Positions 1-10,254 of a stretch of 64,000 nt of DNA are shown here, piece after piece. Source of the DNA: Mesaphorura yosii. Lineage: Eukaryota; Arthropoda; Collembola; Poduromorpha; Tullbergiidae. How positions within the stretch are numbered: position 1 is the first letter of the stretch; each line of letters starts with the position of its first letter. The stretch is from the NCBI GenBank assembly GCA_009869945.1, contig WIXG01000001.1, positions 558,001-622,000 of the forward strand, read 5' to 3'. The notes beneath the pieces are model-generated. The model ran no database searches. It was not told where the DNA came from and worked only from the letters and a program-made list of their open reading frames with translations. The translations under genes and the position numbers were made by a program.

Positions 1-1922
1 TCTTGTTGACTAGAAATTAACCATGTCCAATATATCATGTTGAAGAGCAAGAATAACAGCGCAAGTACAATCGGCGAGCTCTCCTCAAAGCATTTCGCGT
101 AGTCGAAGAAAACAACCACGTTCGATATCTTCGGTCTCACCGTAACAGAGTTTGTGATTAGATTGTTCTCCTCAGCCGATATCGACTCGTCAACCCGCCT
201 TTCATGTAGGTTGAGTAATCTGTGCATTCAACATAAAAATAGTATCAGTTTCGCTTATTTGGAAGAAACACTAATTATTATTGTGAATCACAAACTTACT
301 TGAGAACGAGTGTAAATTCTGCGAGAGCAAGAAACACGAAAAAGACGCAGGCAACCATCCAGACGTCCAACGCTTTAATGTAAGCCACATTTGGAACCAA
401 TTGTCTATTGAATGAAATGATCCATTTATAGAATTCAGATTTGTCAAAATAAGAGTGGCTAGTTCCTCATTTAACTAACCGTATCGAAGCAAACATGGTA
501 ATGAGTGTAAGCAGGCATGTGATACAGATTGCCATTCGACCAGGCGTGGAGCTTGGAGGCACCAAGAAGGAGAGCCAGCTGACCGCCACCAACAACGCGC
601 TTGGAATATAAGTTTGAATAATGTGGTAACTCAATTTCCGTTTCAGCGTCACTGTAAATCGCAGGCCAGGAAACGTCCCTGCAGAAAATTAAACGATGAG
701 GCGTGCTTGACTCATCCATCACCACTTTAATTTAAGCTGATTAAGGAAATGATGAATTGCTTTGTTACCTGAACTGCTCGTGAATGAAAAGTACGCAGGC
801 TTCTCAAGCCCGAGGTAGAAATTTGCCAGCTTGATTTCCTTACCAAATCTGACCCCATCTCGGTACCACGACAGTTGAAGCTGTTTATCGTTGTACCCGT
901 CTGAAAGTTCGATAAGGATCTCTCGATACAAGTTATCAATCAAATAGGTAGCTCACGTTTGAAATCTGATCGTACAGCTTTTAAGGTCAATATTGCATTT
1001 TTGCGTGTCCGCCGGGTATAGCTCGAATCGCATTTCGCAAGCCATTCTCACTGCAATTCTGCGAAAGGCGAGAGAAATTGAAGAACATTCCAATTTCAAA
1101 TTCCATGCCGTACAAGTTCAATTACTTGCTAACCTGGCAGAATACCGTAGATAAGAATCATTGTAAATGCGCAGAGACGCCGGGGTTGACACCACGGTTG
1201 GTTGCGTGACGGACTTCATATTCTCTGTGTCAAGTGCCAAGGTGAAAGTCGTTAGCAGTAAATACGTGTTGGCATTCCTACCCCCAAAATGCTAAATTGC
1301 TTACCGTAGAATATGTCAGGGTGCCAAATGTCATTCAACAGCTTTGGTTTGAGAACCATAAATCTCTGTCCGTCCGAGTAGTCGTGTCGCGCTTTCAATC
1401 TTGTATCACGCCATTGCATGTACATGTTCATTTCCACCACCAATTCCTGCGCGATATGCGACAGAACTTTCTTTGCTAACTGATGATGGATTTCGTGTGT
1501 GGGCTCACCTCGGCAATTTCCTTAATGTCACGAACACTCATAATTAGCACAGAGAACGTCATCTCGTTCAGGCGGCCTTCAAACAATGCAGAATTTTCAA
1601 TATTTTGACGGATACATCAGCGCAGAAGTTACAGCGACACAGCACAAAAGATATACGTGTTAACTGTATCATACTGCAGTGGCTTGTCCTTACCATCTAT
1701 TTTCGGCGGAAGTTCGTGCACATTGTAATTGGCTGGAATTAAAGATCGCTCGGAGAACGGAATATCATCTGCCATTTCAGCAGCTTGAGTGATTGCTTCA
1801 GGAATTCGTAGAGGATACCCAGGTTGGCCCTCCGCATCGCCGATGGATGAGTTGAGGAGCAGGAACAAACTTATCACTAGAAAAACCCTTCTTTCGAAAT
1901 GTATCAAGTTTACCCTGCCCAT
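1..1922 (-). CDS. Cys-loop ligand-gated ion channel subunit (anion-channel-like), 3' end cut by window
   Basis: A pentameric ligand-gated channel subunit of the plasma membrane. Proposed exons (complement): 1922-1646, 1576-1509, 1446-1305, 1224-1134, 1058-976, 900-769, 678-480, 404-300, 219-1; all joins keep one frame. The protein begins with a signal peptide (hydrophobic run FLVISLFLLL). It then shows QWRDTRL and DIWHPDIFY typical of the ligand-binding domain, a Cys-loop with exactly 13 residues between C200 and C214, M1 (YIPSALLVAVSWLSFL), M2 starting PGRMAICITC, M3 (IKALDVWMVACVFFVF) and M4 (LALLFLLFNMIYWTW) at the window edge. The layout resembles glycine/GABA/GluCl/HisCl channels, but the M2 entrance is P-G-R rather than the usual P-A-R. 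I see no second loop-C cysteine pair. The M3-M4 loop is only about 48 residues. The ligand cannot be told. The donor of exon 1 (GTGCTG) is weak and that junction is the least certain. Confidence 0.85.
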
Positions 1923-3395
1923 CGTTCGCTAAACTCAAAAAGGCACTCCAAAGATCTGCTGTAGCCAAAACAAAGTTTTAGGTGGATTTTCGAAAGGGCA
2001 ATCAAGTCCAACAGCGGTGGAGTTCTTGTTCCTAAATGAAAGCTTTCTTTACTATAAGATCTGAGACTACGGGATCATTTTTATCGGAGAACGGAGAAGC
2101 CAAGAATTGGTTTCGATTCAAACTTTTGTTTCAAAGCCTTCCTATTTCGGAACTTGTCAGTTTAAGCACTCGGTGCTAACGACCTGCCTGTTGGGAACTT
2201 AAAGTGTAATAAAATTAGAAGAATTTATTGCACGCTTGTGTGAGCAAGACGGGAGTCCGTACTTCGACTTCATCCTCAGAGTTTGGGAGGCAGGCTGAGA
2301 ATGGGATCGCATAAATTTTGACTAAGGTATTTAAGCTCTTGCAGAATTTTCCTGCATTTTTGGCTGACATTTTGCATGAGCTATTTTCCTCGTAGACGCA
2401 TGGACAGGAGCCATGAATACACGCTAGTGCCCCAGCCACGCTGCAGCAAAATGCAGTCATTATTAATGAAGTGAGGCTCGTGTATGAAGTGCGATGCTAT
2501 GAGGCTGACTCCCGGAATGGAATGCTGAGTCTGAATTTATGGTGGTAGGTTGAATTAGTGTTCATGTTTGAAATACGAATTTCTTTATTTTGACTTTTCA
2601 CTTGCCTCTCTCGCAAATGACAGAGACAGCCTGTCGGTCGGAGTTCCCGATCTGCGTGACTCTGCAGCCAATTCGTCGTAAAATTCGCCGTGTTCCTTCA
2701 GATCTAATTTATTTTTTGTATTCGTTTGGCACGCATTGCATTGACGCTGCCGTAATGAGAGAGATTATAACCTCGCAAATGACATAGACAAATAGTACCT
2801 GACTCCTAGCACTAATATTTCATTACGAACCCGCTCACGACAAACTCGTACCATTCACATTCTACTCAGGTTCTAGACCATTTCTTGTCTGATTAAAATA
2901 AAGTGGGCATGACATTAGACTCTTCTCGGAATCCGAATAAAAAATACTCGCATCTCACAGCCAACTGAGCTATTTTGTTTGAAATCATGTGTTAATCGCC
3001 TGACATTTTGATCAAGTGTCCGTGCGATTAAGAAATCATCAACATGCTTCAGAGAGATTAAGAAACCTCAAATAAAGCGTCTGCCTTCGCTCGTCATTTT
3101 AACGCCTTCGCCCGGACTGTTTGGGGATGAGAATTCCGGTTTGTTGATTCAAAGAGACAGAACACGACAAAGCGTTTTGCACTTTGCGAATCTGCGAATT
3201 TCAGCACCTGCGAAATGTCATTCGCAGAAATCCGTCGCAATCCGGTATTTTCTAGTTTGAATTTGGCGTTTGCCTGTTTTTAGCTTCAGACATTTGCGTA
3301 GAGTGTTTTTTTTATATTCGATCTGGTGAGCACAGCGGAGATTTATTTTGCTCTCTTTCAATTCGATTTTATTGGGAAGATTTTCGGCTTTCAAT
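1923..3395. other. Intergenic stretch, 5' side of the channel gene
   Basis: No recognisable gene. It contains the 5' flank of the minus-strand channel gene and one small minus ORF (2215-2460, listed separately). The remaining ORFs are short and do not look coding. No RNA gene or transposon signature was recognised. Confidence 0.4.
2215..2460 (-). CDS. Small cysteine-rich ORF, doubtful
   Basis: An 81-residue ORF with an ATG start and nine cysteines (for example FCC near the N-terminus, then CIHGSCPC). The short N-terminal stretch AFCCSVAGALA could pass for part of a signal peptide. I recognise no family, and the cysteine spacing matches no toxin or defensin class I can name. It could be an exon of a larger gene: an acceptor-like TTTTGCTGCAG lies just inside the start. 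A chance ORF is at least as likely. Confidence 0.15.
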   Translation of the reverse strand: MTAFCCSVAGALACIHGSCPCVYEENSSCKMSAKNAGKFCKSLNTLVKIYAIPFSACLPNSEDEVEVRTPVLLTQACNKFF

Positions 3396-3707
3396 TTATG
3401 TGTACGGAGAAAATTTACGGGGTGCGAGAATGATTTCTGATTCGAGTTCGTCGTCTTGAGCATTTATGGCTATTGCGTCTGCCTCCAGCCGGCTTACTGC
3501 GTGCGGTGCTGACTTTGTGTTGGCAGATTTTGCGTCTAACAGAGATAGAGTTTTAACTTCATTCTGCAACTGCGCATTTGACTTGCCATTTGGTGACTTT
3601 CCATTCTGGCCCGTCTTTGAATTAATTTCCGCATTTCTCGGACCAGAAACGGCTTTCGGATTTCCCTCGTTTGGTGAACTCCGTGTACTACTCAAGTCGC
3701 AAAACAA
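3396..3707 (-). CDS. Orphan hydrophilic ORF, possible exon
   Basis: Open frame of about 100 residues without an ATG at its 5' end, rich in S, N, K and A (SPNGKSNAQLQNEV and similar), ending in SPYT and a stop. The composition looks like a disordered tail. It lies 160 bp downstream of the last tetraspanin-like exon on the same strand, so it might be a further exon of that gene, but I could not find an acceptor that keeps both frames in phase. No homology recognised. Confidence 0.2.
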   Translation of the reverse strand: MFCDLSSTRSSPNEGNPKAVSGPRNAEINSKTGQNGKSPNGKSNAQLQNEVKTLSLLDAKSANTKSAPHAVSRLEADAIAINAQDDELESEIILAPRKFSPYT

Positions 3708-3865
3708 ATTCTACTTTGATGAGATGTATATGTGCTTAAAGCCTAGTTTCAGGACAATTCAAACGGCTTACGAGAACTTCTTGAAGTATTTTTTAATGCT
3801 GAGACTAAGCCAATTCTAAAAGTCATTGATAGAGTTTAGAAATCCAACTGAAACACACAACATAC

Positions 3866-4776
3866 CATCGTATTCACCCTCCAGTGGAAGGTGGTCGTAG
3901 TGGGAGTGGTTTTTAGTTGGAGCCATCGTGAACCAATCATTCCAGGAGTAAACTCCGCAACATTGAAACTAGATTAGATTGGTATCAAGTCAGCTAATTT
4001 GGCAGTTTGATACGAGGTGAATGCACTGAGCACGTTGTCGTGTTCACTCACCGCGTCCTGTGTATCCACCCAGCCCTTTCTAATGAGATCTGGTGGGTGG
4101 CCAAATTTCATGTCATTCCGCATCACGCGCTCGAGCTCCAGCTTGTACTTTGCATCTGGCCATTCGATGATGCATGGCACAATCTGCACAATGGCGAGCA
4201 CGAAACAGCCCAGAACAATGACGGACGAGATTAACTTGTAGGCAATCGGTCGTCCTGTGTCGGGTTGAATGGACAAAAACAATGACCAGACGCTCAGTAA
4301 GAATGTGGTCACGGTTGTTCCCAGCGTCCAGACTGGAAACATGTGGTCATTTAGAATGAAGAGCTTCTTCATCTTGTCGGCCACGAAAATCGACTCGTTG
4401 TCGGAGTACGGCAGAAAAAGGTGAATCATGAATGCAAACTCGAAGACGGGGAAAATCTGAAAAGTTGCCAATCAAATGCCAAATGTCAAACCACTTTCGA
4501 ACATCGAAATTCGTTTATGCAGTTCACACACACCAAAGTGTAAAATGATGCCAGACAAATCCAGCATCGCCAAACATTTCTGCAATCCTCACAGCATTCG
4601 TCGCTCATGTTCCAGCAACATCTTTGCTCAATGATGTCAATCATCTTCTCTTTCCAGTTAGCTCCATTCTTCTTTACATTTGCAGCTTTTAGGTTTACAT
4701 AACTTGGATTCTTGCCTCTTTCACTCTTCGCCGCAGTGTTTTGTGAATTGGGTTTCTTACTTGCGGTCGTTGACAT
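3866..4776 (-). CDS. Tetraspanin-like membrane protein, C-terminal part not found
   Basis: Three exons (complement 4776-4496/4495, 4456-4034, 3968-3866). A hydrophilic N-terminus is followed by a membrane segment (WICLASFYTLVCVNCI), a loop, two closely spaced membrane segments (VWTLGTTVTTFLLSVWSLFL; LISSVIVLGCFVLAIVQIV), then an extracellular stretch that reaches QCCGVYSWNDW. TM3, a helical linker and CCG followed by DW is the signature of the tetraspanin large extracellular loop. Tetraspanins organise partner proteins in plasma-membrane microdomains. The rest of that loop (more cysteines) and the fourth membrane segment should follow but were not found. After GEYDG there is either a donor GTATGT or direct read-through to a stop near 3815. 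The N-terminus is longer and more cysteine-rich than usual. The donor at 4033 (GTGCTC) is weak. It faces away from the prolyl hydroxylase gene. Confidence 0.6.
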
Positions 4777-5345
4777 GTTTTATGTACCCTTCAGGATTGC
4801 AGTTGAAATGCTGTTTTTTTACAAACAAATACAAATATTGGACCTCGATCTGAGCCTGTATCGTGCGAAAGAAGCCCGAAAGATGTGAGCTCGTTGCATG
4901 ATGAAATCAAGCTCGACACGGCGTTCCCATAAATCGTGGCGTAGAAGTGTTTGCACCATGCTTTCTCAACGTACTCCTTAGAAACCGAACGATAAATGGA
5001 AGCTGTAGCTACATTGTATAGGTTCTGAATTCTGTAATTCTGACAGTGAATGAATGCGTATTGAACGTGACAGACCAGACGGAGGCACCGCGCAGTAGAC
5101 CAACTAATCCGAAATGAGCATATCACGTTTGCATCACCACATGTCATAAAGCTGCACCTGATTCAATATGTACTAAATCTGCACAATCAATGAGATTCTC
5201 TACTCCTTACCTTCTCTTGATTCTCTGTCTCGTCTTGCATTCTGTTCAGAAATTCGGAAGAGTTTCTAAAAGGCGTGTCCGAAAATACGGAAGTGGAAGT
5301 CCCTGCCTCCGGCCTAACAAAAGTTCATTCCGTTTTCAATTTAAC
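4777..5345. promoter_or_regulatory. Divergent intergenic region between tetraspanin-like gene and P4H alpha
   Basis: About 570 bp between two divergent start codons (410 bp if the P4H start is the upstream ATG at 5190). It should hold both promoters. I could not single out a TATA box or a named factor site. A 118-codon minus-strand ORF at 4791-5147 lies here but shows no family features. Confidence 0.35.
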
Positions 5346-7775
5346 ATGTCAAAGTTAAACAGCATCTCGGTCATGCTTGCGCTTTTACTTAAGTGGGCTT
5401 TCTTGTACGTGAGTATCGATCGGCTATCTTATTCGAATACGGTCATTGCCACTTTCTACGCAACAACCAACACAGTCCAAAGCGTCGCTCGGATTGAGCA
5501 ATCCTTAATTCCTGCGCTGGTACAGTACCATTCGGAACTCCAGAGGCATTACGACAGCTTAAAAAGGTCATGGTGTCTGCTTTACTGAAGCCCTCCACAG
5601 TGATTTAAAATCCGTGTGTGATTATTTCCAGTCTGACCGATGAACTTTACTTGAACACTGTGGTAAACGTCAACTCTGCTGCCAAAATGACACATCGCTC
5701 GAACCTCGCGATTGTTGACTTGGATGCATTGGCGGATGAAACCAGCCAGCATCCATTCAAATCCATTCAGCTCATGGACAGATTTATGAACACATGGCCA
5801 CGAGTGCAGAATCTCATTAAGGATTGCACAGTGAACAACGAAGGTAGTTAAAAGATTCTGTTTTGTAAATTGGCAAACGACTTGCGCATATGCCTCAGGA
5901 TTAACATGTTTGATGTAGAATTGAGTCGCAAAATTAAAGATCTGGGTCAAAAAATGGAGCTCCCAGGACAGGAGGCGATAATCGAGTCAATGACGTCACT
6001 GATCAAGCTCAAAAGAACTTATGATCTACCAACGTCCGCGGTATGATTCAGAACAAAGCAAAACCCTACTAACTGACCTTTTGTTTGTCGTTTAAGGAGA
6101 TATAAGTAAAAAGGTTTTTATGGTTCTTAGCTTCTTCAAGGCAAGTTGAAAGAAGTCAAGACGAGGTCTGGTCTGGGTCCGGAACACTGTTATGAGCTCG
6201 CCCGGTTTGCAATGCGATATCAAATCTTTACCGAGACTGTCGATATAATTGTGGAAGGACTCAACTTTGCTAAACAAAAATCAAGGTCGCAGCGAATTAA
6301 GGATGGAGAGTGTCGGCAACAGATTAAGACAAAAGTGGAACTTGACCTAGAATCATTGCTCAGCACTGCAATTGAGAGGGTGAAGGACATCTAATTTGGA
6401 TTAGAACCAGCTTGCATATAGCTAAAATCCCATTTCTTGACATCTACAGCATGATCTTAAACTAAGAAATGGAAACTTCACAGCTGACAAGAATCCATTC
6501 CACTTTGTAAAACCTTTGGAGGCATATCCAAGCGCGGCGTTCGACTCCAGAGTTCCAGTGAAATTAATACCCGACATTTCAGCTCCAAAAAAGCGAAATA
6601 TCTTCCGCGCATACGAAAACATTTGCGACGGAAAGTGTTTTAAGGTATCTCATGTAAACACTATTCCAAACCGTCTTCAGTTTATGGAAACAAACTGCTC
6701 TATCAATTTGCAGACGCCGAAGGAGCGAAAATCGCTAGTCTGCAGGCTGGAATACCGTCGCGGCTTTGTCCATCCATACTTCCACATTCGGCCACTGAAA
6801 CTCGAGTACCATCACGAAAATCCACTCGTGCTGCAAATTCACGATGTGCTCGGGAGCAGAGAAGTCTCTCGAATAATCCAGGAAGCCAAGCCGCGGCTGG
6901 GCCGGTCGCTCGTTGTCGGATGGAATTCCACAAATCAGGCTCATTTTGGGAGAACCTCCTCGAACACATTCATAAACGACTACGAACCAGGAAACCAGTT
7001 TCACTATATCAGCAAGAGAATCGAAATTATGGTTGGACTCCGGGCTTCAATTCTGGAAGCGTCTGAAGACATGCAGGTTGCAAACTATGGACCAGGTACA
7101 GTTCTAATTGTTTACCTATTCGTTCTCAAACGAAGTGCAAGCATGGCTTCTGCAGGTGAATTTTATGGCCCGCATTTTGATGCCGGTGATTTTGATGAGG
7201 TTAGGACACAAAATCTTAGTCATTTGAATTTCTATCATTTACCGATTTCTGTTCTCAGGACTTGGAGAGATTAGTGCCGTTTCAGAAGCATCGGGGTGAT
7301 CGCCTTGCTACGTTTATGATCTACGTAAGTTCATCATAAGATCTTCACTGAATGCAGCCATTTTGTACGACCAGCTTCACTTTCGTAGCTGAACAATGTC
7401 GAGGAAGGCGGAGCCACAGCATTTCCAAGACTGGGCATTTCTGTGAAGCCGAGGAAAGGTTCAGGTGTATTTTGGTACGGAATTCTGAAGGTTCTTTACG
7501 GCTTAGCTGCTCTAAACCGTAATTGCCCCGCTGCTGTATTTGTCAGGTACAACCTGCGACATGATGGATCACAAGAACCGCTTTCATTGCATGCCGGTTG
7601 TCCGGTTCTGTACGGAACGAAATGGAGTAAGTGTGATATCTACGATATATTAGTCCAGGTCTGACGGGGCGCGTGTAATTGCGTCTTGTTTCTAGTTGCA
7701 AACAAGTGGATTCGGGCAAACGAGCAGATATTCATCAGAAAGTGCCCGCTAGTTCTGCCACCAAAGACCATTTAA
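5346..7775 (+). CDS. Prolyl 4-hydroxylase alpha subunit (collagen type), 11 exons, 578 aa
   Basis: A 2-oxoglutarate/Fe(II) dioxygenase of the ER that hydroxylates prolines in collagen-like X-Pro-Gly repeats, normally in a tetramer with PDI. Exons: 5346-5566, 5632-5843, 5919-6040, 6131-6379, 6450-6644, 6714-7095, 7156-7199, 7259-7324, 7389-7474, 7547-7626, 7696-7775; every junction is GT..AG and in phase. The order is: hydrophobic N-terminus (signal peptide), P4H N-terminal helical domain (FYATTNTVQSVARIEQ; HPFKSIQLMDRF), peptide-substrate region (ending near YENICDGKC), then the catalytic double-stranded beta-helix with GPHFDAGDF (iron ligands H467 and D469), VEEGGATAFP, HAGCPVLYGTKW (iron ligand H541, 2-OG lysine K551) and NKW. 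All catalytic residues are present. An in-frame ATG at 5190 would add 52 residues with another hydrophobic run; I chose 5346 because it gives a conventional signal peptide. Paralogue number cannot be judged. Confidence 0.92.
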
Positions 7776-7810
7776 CGAAAGGTCTGCATCAACTTTTCAG
7801 AATGCGTGGC

Positions 7811-7816
7811 AATAAA
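7811..7816 (+). terminator. Poly(A) signal of P4H alpha gene
   Basis: AATAAA 36 nt after the TAA stop; the only such hexamer between this stop and the convergent DRC3 gene. Confidence 0.6.
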
Positions 7817-8043
7817 ACAAAATTCTATGCAAATGGATTGACATCGCACTGTGTACCTTTATTTACTCAAACATGTTGAGTCCCAAACTCTAGTAAAGTG
7901 CTCCAGAGCCGCTCCTTTTGAGTTAGTCACTATTGTGGTGGATGACAATTTTATTGATGCGTATTAAGAAAGTCTATGATTACCCAAAGAAAATTAGCCT
8001 ATGTAACTGGTAGCGTCGTCGCATCATGATGGAAACGAAATTT

Positions 8044-10254
8044 TTATTTTATTGGCGTCTTTTTCGGTTTCTTTTGCTTTGGTTGGCTTGCTTTTTCATT
8101 TGGTGATTTGGCCTTTTGTTTTCCCTTTTTCTTTGGCGATTTTGCTCTTTGCATTCCCTGCTTCGCTTTTTTCTTTCCTTTAAGCTTGCGTGGCTTGCGG
8201 CCCACTTCGCCCTCCTCTTCCTCCGTATCTGTAACTTCCCCTTCCTCAATTGATTCTTCTCCACCTTCATCCTCATCCTCGTCTGCGTCAGATTTACCAG
8301 CATCCGTCTTAGATTTTGACTTCTCGCCTTTGGAACCTCTTGTCAACTGTTTGTTCCTCCATTTCTTTGGGATCTTGTCTTGATCCGCGCGGAGTTCGGG
8401 CACATAGCCTCGAATGTATCTCAAAATCTTAAACTTGTGGAGTTGCGCGTATTGCGTGTCGACATAATGACTGAGTTCGCAAATCCGACGATTCGAGCGC
8501 CCATTCTCATCGGCTTGAATGTTGTTTGTAGCCGACTCTAGCCAGTTCTTGAGGTTGGCCACGAGCATTTCTTCCTTCTGATCAATGACTGCACCGTGAT
8601 GCTCGTGTGATTGTTGGACAATTGCAGCCAGTGCCTCCTTGTCAGCCAACAACGCTTTCAGGTGCTCAGGAATGGTCGTGTCAGAGGCTCGGAAGTCACC
8701 GTACGTGATTAATGACTCGACAAGCCGGCCGTGGTACTGTAACTGGACGTCCCGCAATTGAGAAAAGTGCCCACGTACTTCCTCGAGCCAACCGACAACC
8801 AGTTCGCGAATCGAGCGCCCCAACTCCTGCCCGACGTCCTCAATCTGTTCGTTCAGCTCCACCAAGTCGGTCATCATTGTGTACCACAAATGGTTAAGTT
8901 TGCGTGTGTATTCAAGCGCAAGTTTGTGCAACGTCTCCTCTTGAGCTTGTTCCTCCAGTGATTGTCCCTTGTTTGCATCGAGCAGTGCCATTGGAGTGTG
9001 CTCGTCTGCTGCGCTCGTGTTCACGGTTCGATTCCTATCGATGTCGTCTAGCGCCAGCACGATATTGCGCATCTCGCGCACCACGAGACTGCCCCAGTCA
9101 TTGAACTCCTCCGTCAATTTCTGACCTTTCAACTTCACTACGTCTTTCGCCTCCTTCATCCCGATGTTAAATGCCTTGTACTCGTCTTCGCGCAATTTGA
9201 AGGCCTTCATTCCCTTCTTGAAGAGTTCCATGGACGCTCGGCGAAAAAGTTCGCGGTACGTGGCGCGAATTTCCTCTATTTCGCCGATCTGCAAAATAAC
9301 TTGTCCGGGCACATCATCTTGGTAGAGCGATTTCCAGAGTTCGTCTTCGTAGAAGCCGTCGACGTAAGCCTTGGAGTACGTGGCCTTCTGCTCCGCCTCC
9401 GCTTCGGCGATGGACGCACGCCGGGCATTTGTTTCGATTGTGCTGAATTTTGCAAGTTTGAGTGCATTGCGATCCATTGCTCCCATCTTCTCGGCAAGCG
9501 GAATTCGCTCGTAATCAAGTACAATCAGTTCCGGCAAGCAACCAAGGAGAAAGTGTCGAAAGTTGGGGCTGTCACAACACGGATTGGCTTGAATGACGAG
9601 CATTCGCAGGCGTGGAAAGCGACGCAGGTACTTCACATTCTCTGCAATGTTAAGACCATTGGAAGAAATTATAAAGTACTCCAGTCGGAGTTGGTTGTCT
9701 ATATTTTCAATGGTTGTGATGAAATTCCTGTGCAGATTCAGTAACTCAAGTTTGGTGAGTTTGTCAAGATTTTGAATTTTCTTAATGCAATTGTATGCCA
9801 GGTCTAGGTGTGTGAGATTGACGAGTGTGTCGAGTCCACTGATTTCGCTGATGACATTGTTGGAGAGTTTGAGTTTCTTCAAGCAAACCATTTGCGAAAT
9901 ATTTTCGATTTGTGCGATCGCTGCAATAAGTACGAAAAAAACTTTCAACAATTTTCGAGACTTCAGTGAAAAAATGTTAGCCTCATACTTTGAAATTCGA
10001 TCAGGAGAAATTCAGCCGTTCGTTCATTGACTCCTTCCTCACGAGCGTACTAAAAAAAAAGGCAACAGTATTGAATCATATTATCAAATGTAGGTAAAGC
10101 TGTCAAATCCAAGACTCACTAGTCCTTCCTCTCCTTTTGGCAGCAGAGCTCGAAGACTGCTTCGGATCAGTTTCTGATTGATGGCCGAAGGCTCCTGATG
10201 CAGGAGGTTCTTCCGGTTTGTGGTTTCTACTTGATGGACCTTACGCGGAGCCAT
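8044..10254 (-). CDS. DRC3: Dynein regulatory complex subunit 3 (LRRC48), 690 aa
   Basis: DRC3 is part of the nexin-dynein regulatory complex that links outer doublets of motile axonemes and tunes dynein activity. Exons (complement): 10254-10120, 10049-9989, 9920-8044; joins in phase. The N-terminus (QEPSAINQKLIRS) matches the pre-LRR segment of the family. The join across exons 2 and 3 gives IEFQTIAQIENISQM, corresponding to LDFQNILRIDNLWQF of the human protein. Leucine-rich repeats follow (about residues 45-165), closed by an LRR cap with LDYERIP (human LDYRRI). A long helical/coiled-coil region then runs to about residue 580. The last 110 residues form an acidic then lysine-rich tail with repeated AKSP, absent from the shorter vertebrate protein (about 520 aa as I recall). 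A downstream ATG at 9900 also exists, but the spliced N-terminus fits the family better. Expected only in cells with motile cilia or sperm flagella. Confidence 0.92.
8045..8050 (-). terminator. Poly(A) signal overlapping the DRC3 stop
   Basis: The minus strand reads ccAATAAAATAAAAAttt, so two overlapping A-rich hexamers include the last sense codons (I, K) and the TAA stop. The 3' UTR is therefore probably very short, facing the P4H 3' end less than 270 bp away. Confidence 0.4.

Noticed and set aside
954..975. Cys-loop exon read on through CTIRFQT to a donor GTGAGC
   Set aside because: This puts the next exon out of frame. The donor GTACGA at 975 restores KSYGYND, which fits the family.
4791..5147. 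118-codon minus-strand ORF between tetraspanin-like and P4H genes
   Set aside because: No family features, sits in a divergent promoter, and ends just before another start; probably chance.
9019..9035. GGTTCGATTCC, a tRNA B-box-like sequence
   Set aside because: It lies inside the DRC3 coding exon, and no A-box or cloverleaf could be matched.
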